From IMG/VR virus record IMGVR_UViG_3300023109_000155, positions 1-22,779 of that record: DNA of 22,779 nucleotides; one strand, written 5' to 3'. How positions within the stretch are numbered: the stretch's first letter is position 1; each line of letters begins with the position of its first letter. This document shows positions 9,115 to 18,100 of this stretch, in pieces. The notes under the pieces are model-generated. The model did not search any database. It worked only from the letters and a program-made list of their open reading frames with translations, and was not told where the DNA came from. Source of the DNA: a virus. Both the position numbers and the translations under genes were made by a program.

Positions 9115-12100
9115 ATGGCAAAAATTTCAGAATTACCTCCTATTACCGGTGCTAATACCAGGCCAGAGGATTTATTTGTAATTGTCAACCTTGTTCAAGG
9201 TGATGATGGTACAAGTAACATCACGAGGAAAGAACTGGTTCAAGCTATTCAGTATGAGATTTTTGACCGCATTACAATCACTGGCGGTACAATATCCGGT
9301 GTCCAAATGCGAGACTCAACTCTCGATAATGTTCGTATTGACAATTCAGATATTGAAGATACTAATTTTCTCAGAGGAACAATCCGAGATACTGAAATCT
9401 TTGATTCCACTGCTAATAACATTACGATTACCTCATCATCATTTACTGATGGTACATTAGCTGATTCAACTGGTACAAATTTAGAAATTGCTAACTCATC
9501 ATTTACTGATGGCACAATAACAGATTCTACTGGTAACAACGTAGTACTTACAAGTTCTGAACTTAATGATAGTACTGCAAACAATGTCGTAATAACAAAT
9601 TCCGAGTTTAATGATGGTACTGGAAATAATGTAACATTAACTAACTCAACTATTGATGATTCTACAATCACTGATAGTACTGCTAATAACGTAACAATTA
9701 CTCAATCATCATTTACTAATGGCACATTAGCAGATAGCACAGCTAATAATATTACCATGAGTTCATCAACGTTTGATGGTGGTCTAATTACAAATTCAGA
9801 TGGTCGTACTATGACCATCACTACATCATCTTTTGATGATGGTACTGGTTCAAATAACATATTTACAGATACTACTTTATTAAATGGTACTGCAAATAAC
9901 TTCGTAATTACTTCATCACAGCTTAATGACAGTACTGTTAATAACACAATTATTACTTCATCTGAATTTAATGATGGTACTGGAAATAATGTAGTACTGA
10001 CTAATTCAACCATTGATGATTCAGTATTTACTGATGGTACAATATCTAATACTGATTTCCAAGGTACAATGCAGAATGTTGTAGCTACTGATATGACAAT
10101 CAGAAGTTCCTCTGCAGATGGTTTATCTTCAAATAATTCAACGTTTGATAATGGCTCGATGTCAGGGTCAGTATTTGACGGTGGTACAATATCAAACTCT
10201 AACCTTGTCGACTTCGACATGGAAATTAATAAAGAGTTTGAAGCACCAATCGACGATGAAGCATTCTTTGCTGTCAAAAACGAGAGAACTGGTGAAACAG
10301 AAAAAATCAATTTTGCTCAACTTTACGATGAAGTATCTCGTAAAACACAACAAGCATTAAAAGTTAATGTAGACGCTGCATCTGGTGATGATAAAAATCC
10401 AGGTACAATGCTACAACCTGTACAAACATTAGAAAGAGCATTTGAATTATGTTTGGAAAAAGCAGGTGGTGACTTAAACAGAAACGCTATTAACAACGCA
10501 GTTCATATCTCAGTTGGACCAGGTACATACTACACTAAAGGTAATCTTATGTTACCTGATGATTGTTCTATTACTTCAACAGCTGGTCAGTATGCTACTG
10601 TTATCGAACTACTTCCTGGATACGAAAACAATAATGGTATTCTTGTAGGTTCTGGTTGTTATGCTCAAGGTTTCTCATATCAAAATTTCCAAGTTGATAA
10701 CTTTGACTTCCCAGAGGGTGGATTCGCGGTTGCTTATCGACCAGGTGCTAAACTATTACGTTCACCTTACTTAAGAGATAGTACTCAGTTATCTAACTTC
10801 TTACGACAAGATGTTGAACCACCTTTAAATCCGTATAACTCAAAAGGTACACTTGCTGACCTTGGTAGAGTATTTACATTAGAGGTTGGACTTACTGGTC
10901 AATGGGCTCAAGACGATGAGGTTGTATTCTCATCTGGTGCTATTGGTTACCTATCTTGGGACGATTCACAAGACGCATTAAAAGGACAACCTGGTGATAT
11001 TGCAACATATCGTACGATCAGAGTTCGTAACCTTAAGAATAATAAAGGATTTGCTGTCGGTGATACTGTAACTACTGAATCAGGCGGTGTTGGTGTTGTT
11101 GAATCTATCGGATTTGATGACTTCCCGAACAGAGCGGTTGGTAGAGGTGGTGGTTGTGTACTTGCAGACAGAAGAGTACTCGATACAGACTCACTATATA
11201 CCTACGTATTATGTTTTGGTTTCACACCTCGTACTCAAAACGGTTTAGGTTATGTTGCTAGAGATGGAGCTGGTGTTAACGGTATTGGTTCATTGTCAAT
11301 CTTCGTTCGTTGTGCATTCTATGCATTGAATGGTGGACAAATGACACTGAACAACTCAGGTACTCAGTTCGGTGACATCTCAATGAGAGCAAAAGGTACT
11401 ACACAGTTCTTTGCTCCTAAGTCAACTACTGCAACAATTATTGGTAATACAGCCTTTGCTGATACTATTAACGATCGTGCTGATGACATTATTGATGATG
11501 TTGTTGAATATCTAACAGCTAATACAGGAAATGGCGGATTAGATTACCAAGGATATGATTCAGAAAAATGTTTAAGAGATTCAGGTATTGTACTTGATGG
11601 CACAGGTTATGACATTGCTCTCGATACTAACTATTGGGGAAGACTTGGTGGAATTACATATAGGTCACCAATCAGTTATGTTGTACCAGGTGAACAATTA
11701 GTAGAAACAAAAGGTGCACTTGAATATCTAAGAGATAGAACAAAAGAGGTATTTAATGCTGGTAATGTAAAAATTAACGAACGTGTTGAAACATCCTTTA
11801 GCGAATTACTCAATGTATTAGAGTATGGCGAAGAGAACATGAATCCAATTATTTGGCAAGATACTACAGTTCCTCAAACTGCAGCACGTAACTTAATACA
11901 AGATAACAGAGACCTTATTACTAACGAACTTATTGATTGGATTGAAAACAATGGTGAGTTCTATGCATACGACAGTGCAGCATGCCGAAGAGATGTTTCA
12001 GATTATATTCTTCCAGCTGTTAAAAACGATATGTTGTTTGACACAAACTATAACGCGGTTACTGCAGGTAGAGCATATTATATGGCTACTGCAAAAACTG

Positions 12101-15100
12101 TTATGGAAAATCAAAATAACGAAACAGTAGCTGCATACAAAAGATTAAAAGACCAAACAAACGAATTAATTGATGGCGATTCTTATCTTGCTTCACAAAG
12201 ATTAGATGATAGCTTTGATAATATATTAGAAATCTTAGAAAACAAAGGAACACAGTTTACTCCTACTGCTGCAACTTATGACCCAGAAACTGGTCTATCA
12301 GTTATCACACTCGGCACTAAGAAAGATTTCACTCCTAGTACTGTTAACTATGACCCTGCTACAGGGATTATGACAGCAACTATTGGAAATCACAAACTGA
12401 CTACTAAAGACCATATTTGGTTTAAACCAGAAGGTCTAACATTTAGTTGTAACACTGGTTCAGGTAACCAAAACCATGCTTCACCTGAAGCACATCACCC
12501 TTACTATAACAAACCATGTCCAATTATTAGTGTAACTTCAAACACTATTACAATGAATGTGGGTGTAGGTGGTCCAACTGGTCAACAAGTACATACCTTC
12601 GTATCAGCCGTACCAAATGCTTTAACATCAGGTCACGGATTAGGAGTTGGTAGAAAAGTACTTCTAAGAACTGGTGGCTTAGTATTTACATGTGATAGAG
12701 ATAATAACGCATCACGAACAGGATATCCAAGAGCTTCTGACCCAGCTGCTGGAACACCGATTGAAGTTATTGGTGCAAATGAAACTAAGATTACAGTTAA
12801 TGTTGGTAAATCAGCAATTATTGACAAACATACATTTGTTGAAGCATTAACAAATTCAGTATCAGTATTAGGTGACGACATTCAATATAGTAATGACGTT
12901 CCTGCTAACAACGCTAATGCTAGAAAACAACTTCAGAAGAACAGAGAGTTCTTGCAAGACCTAGTTGAAGGTTATATCAATGATACCTATTTCAGATATG
13001 ATTCTGATAAGTGTCAACGTGATATTAAATCTTATATTTTACCTGCTGTTGAAAGAGATATTCTAACAGGTTCTAACTATAATGCGATTCAAACTGGTAT
13101 TGCATATAGAAGTGGTACAACACTTGCAGATAATGTTATCAATGAGCAATTGATAGAAACAACTGGTGCTATTAACGAATTAAAAACACGAGTTAACTTA
13201 AACAATACAGAGAGTGGATTCACAGTAACTGATGCAACTTACGACCCAGCTACTGGAGAGTTTACAGCAACAATCGGTACTGGACATGGTCTAGCAATCG
13301 GTGATTACATTATGTTAGCCGATAACGGTATAACATTCTCTTGTGATATGGGAAGTGGTCAACAGAATCATACTTCACCACAATCACATCACCCATATTG
13401 GCAAACACCTTGCCCAATTACTGGAGTGACTTCAACAACTATTTCTATGAATGTTGGAGATGGTGGAGCTGGACAATATCCACACACCTTCGTATCAGCT
13501 GTTGCTAATGCTATTACTCCTGCTAAAGGAGTTGGTTTAAGCTTCACTCCAACAACTGCTTCATACGACCCAACAACTGGAAGATTTGAAGCAACCATTG
13601 GTCATCACCATTTAAAAGTTGGAGATTACGTAAGGTTCTTAGCAGGTGGTGTTACATTTAGTTGTGATACAGGAAGTGGAGTTCAAAATGACTCAGTACC
13701 TGCTGCCGGACATCCTTATTATAATCACCCTTGCCCAGTTTATTCAGTAACTGCAACATCGATTGTAATGTTTGTTGGAACAGGTGGTACTAATCCTCAT
13801 ACATTTGTATCTGCATTAGATAACTCAATTATAGAAATGAGAGCAATTGATGAAAAGGCTTCTGGATTTAGAAGTAACGAAGCATTCGATAAAATTGTTT
13901 CTATTGTTAATAGTTCAAATAAAACTTACTCTACAAGTAATGCAACTTATAACCCAGTAACTGGTTTATCTGAACTTACAATTGGTTCTCACGATTTACA
14001 AATCGGCGATGAGATAATGATTGCTCCTGATAGTTTAACATTTACTTGTGCAACTGATGGTAATGCAACTCAACATACTTATCCGACTACAACGATTACA
14101 AACTTTACGCCTACTGGTGCTACATATGTACCTGAAACTGGTGTATTTACTGCAACGATCGGAGCTCATAAATTACAAATTGGTGATGAAATTGAAATCG
14201 CACCAAACAGTATTGTATTTACTTGTGCTCTTGATGGTAACCAAGTACAACATGCTGCGCCAGAGCCACATCACCCATTCTATAAGAAGAAGATTAAATT
14301 AACTGCTGTTACTTCAACAGGAATTGAATGTAATGTTGGAGCTGTAGCAAATGGCGGTGGAGTACATACCTTTGTATCTGCAATCACAAATGCTATTCAA
14401 GGTGAAAGAAAGCACCCTGCATACAAGAAAGCAGTCATAGTTGCTGCTACTACAAATACTACAATAACATTGAATGTTGGTACATCAACTGATACTTCTG
14501 TTCATACATTTGTATCAGCAACTGCAAGTAATGTTAAAACAGCTAAATATATTTCTACATATACACCAAGGACAGCTACTTATGACCCAGCAACTGGAGT
14601 CTTCGTAGCAACTATCGGTCAACATAATTTAGAAGCTGGTGATTATGTATCTATCGCACCTGAAAGCGTAGTGTTTACTTGTGCAATGGATGGTAATAGT
14701 TACGAACATGCTGTTCCACAAGGACATCACCCATTCTATAAAGTACCAGTAATGATTAACAGTATTACTGCTGATACAATTACAATGAATGTTGGTGCAG
14801 GACCTGGTGGAGCTCATACATTTGTTAGTGCTACTGCTAACTGTATTGACTCAGATGCTCTAGTATTTACTGACCCTGCATCTCATGTTAAACAGTACAC
14901 ACCAACAACTTCAACTTATGACCCAGCAACTGGTGTTTCAGTTATTACTATTCCAGGGCATGATTTAACAACTGAAGATTATATTGAGTTTACTCCTTAT
15001 AGTTTCACTTATACATGTGCTCAAGATGGTAATGCTACTGAACATTCATACCCAAGAAAAGGTGATAGTAACTACAGAACTCCAATGGCGATTACAAACG

Positions 15101-18100
15101 TTTCTGGAAATGATGTTACTGTTCAACTTGCTGTATCATCTGGTGGATTACATACATTTGTAAGTGTTGAAAAAGATGCTGTATCTAAAGTCACTTATAA
15201 CTCTCAAGGTCAATATGCTAGAGAGCAATTACAGACTAATAAAGATTACTTAGCTAAGAAAGTATCTAACTACTTAGATTCACAATACTTCGTATTTGAT
15301 GGAGCAAAATGTTCTAGAGATTCAGGATTCATTCTTGATGCTGTACGAAGAGATATTGCTACAGGTTCTAATTACCATTCAGTATTTACAGGACTTGGAT
15401 ATCAGATTGGAACTAAAGGTTCAAACGAAGTTATTACAGAACAATTAACAGAAACTGTTGCTGCAATTAACTACATGAAAGCAAAAGTTGCTGCTGACCC
15501 AAGTGTTACAGGAACTGCATTAACAAGAGCTAATACTGCATTTGATGAAATTATTGACATCATGCAGAATGGTACAGGTAATGCGAATGCTCTTACTTAT
15601 TCTGATACTGCTGCATTAACTGTTAATCATAAAACTGGTGCAGATGCATTAGTTCTTAACAGATTATTCTTACAAAAAGAAGTTACTGCTTATATTGCTC
15701 AAGAGTTCCCAACATTAACTTATAATGTTGCTGACTGTGAAAGAGATACTGGTTATCTTGTTGATGCTATTGTATGGGATGTTAAATACGGCTCGAATGC
15801 AGCTGCTATTAACTTCGCAAGACTCTATTATGAAAATGCAATTAGTGTTTTACCACAAGACCAAAAGTTACCAACTGCAAAAACTTGGGAACACATTGCA
15901 GAAGTTGCATATAATATCGTAAGAGATGTTGCTGTAACTCCTACAACAGGTAATACTCAAACTCAAGACATATCACTTACTGATGCAGGAATTGAAGTTG
16001 GTAATGCTGCAAGAGATGCGGTTAATGTAACAACTCAAATTATTAGAGATGATAGCCTAAACTCTCTACCTAAACTAGACGAAGGTAGTGTTGAAACTGG
16101 ACTTGAAACTGCAATTAATGCAATCGACGGTTTAACAGAAAATCTACAAGAAAGTGTTATTGACTACTTAAGAGAAGAGCATAACGGACTACCTTATACT
16201 AAAGCAGTCTGTGAAAGAGATGTCGGCCTTATGGTTGATGCTATATCTCGTGATATCGAATATGGTGGTAATGAGAATACATTGGAAGTGTTTGATTACT
16301 ACTTCAGAAGATTCAATTCTCAATCAGCTGATTACGAACAACAACGTTCAGTCAACGTATTACCACTTGAAGTTAAAGGTCAATTTAGAACATTATCCAA
16401 TTACGAAGATAATGCTAATGTATCTGGTTTAAGAGAAGCGATCAACGTTCTTCCATACGAACAACGTAAACCAACAAAACAAGCATTTACAGTTCTTGCT
16501 GATAATGCTGCTGAAATTGTTGCACAAATTGGTAACGGTATTATAGGAACTCAATATACTCCAACTAATGCTACTTATGACCCAGCAACTGGTGTATTTA
16601 CTGCAACAATTGGTTCTCATAACCTTGTTAAAGGTGACAGTATTTGGTTGAAGCCTGAAGGATTTGTATTCTCTTGTGATATGGGTGGCGGTGTTGCTAA
16701 CCATACTTCACCTCAAGCTCATCACCCATTCTATAACAAACCAGTAAAAATTACTGCAACAACACCAACTGTTATTACAATGAATGTTGGTGACGGTGGT
16801 TCAGGTCAATATCCACATACATTTGTTTCTGCTGATGCAAATTCAATTAGTGATGGCCCTTATCAAATTACTGATGGTACTGCTGCTTCAGTAGCAACAG
16901 GTACTGCTGTACATGACCTCATTCAAACTATTGCAGACTTAATTGATGATACTAATATTGAAACATCTCAATTACCAACATTAGTTAAAGCATCGTTTGA
17001 CCCGAACAGAACATTAGCAAGAAAGAACATACAACGTAACAGAGACTTTATCATTGAAGAAGTACAAGGATATCTCAAAGACAGATATTATGTATTCGAT
17101 GGTGACAAGTGTAAGCGTGACGTTGGTCTTATTATTGATGCTGTTAAAGCTGATGTATTAACTGGTTCAAACTTCAATGCTGTATTTAACGGACTTGCAT
17201 ATCGAATCGGTACGATCGGAGCTGATGCAGTTATTAACGAACAATTAACAGAAACTGTTTCTGCTATTAAATATGCTAAAGCTCTAGTAGTTGACGGTGT
17301 AACAGATGGCACAATGAGAGCAAAGACTGCTGAAGCATTTGATGAAATCATTGACATTATGACTAACGGTGATTCTGCTGCTGATGCAATTTCATATACA
17401 TCCAACGCGGCAAGTTCAACAAGAATTAATGGTAGAGCTCAATTACAAAATAACAAAGCATTCTTACAAGCTGAAATTACTGCTTGGTTAGCTGCTAACA
17501 GACCATCACATTCTTATAATGTTGCTAAGTGTGAAAGAGATTTAGGATATTTAATTGATGCTATCTCATTCGACGCTCAACATCGTGGAAACTTTGCAAC
17601 AATTAATGACGCTAAACTTTACTTTGAAAATGCTGTAAGTGTACTGCCTCTTGACCAAAGAGAACCTACAGCTGCTGCATTTGCACACATTGGTGATTGT
17701 GCTGAATTAATTGTACAAGACACAGATATTGCTGGACTCAAATCTTCAGGTAATGCTGAATCACAAGACTTCAGTTCAGGTTCTGCAGGAGCTGGAATCG
17801 GACTTGAAGTTGAAGGATTATTTGATATAGTTGCTAACAGTATTACAAATAATACATTACTACTTAATCCTCCAGTTGCATTCCCAACACTTGAAAACTA
17901 TGATGCTGCTAATCAATCAGCATTTGGTGAAATTGAAGCTGTTAAAGCAACAGTTCAATCTGGTGTACTGAATCACTTATCACAATACTTTGAAGTACTT
18001 CCATATAGTGAAGCGAAGTGTAGAAGAGATACTGGATATATTGTTGATGCTGTTGCTCACGATATCCAATACGGTGGTAATGCTGCTACAGTACAAACTG

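Noticed and set aside
9249-10310. Two - strand open frames (140 and 202 codons) opposite the pentapeptide region
   Set aside because: Their sequence is the mirror of the repeated Ser/Thr/Asn/Asp codons; no start signals, and strong repeat structure is on the + strand.
10369-11460. Pectate lyase enzyme activity
   Set aside because: Only the beta-helix pattern is visible; no catalytic residue set could be identified, and such folds are common as purely structural elements in phage fibres.
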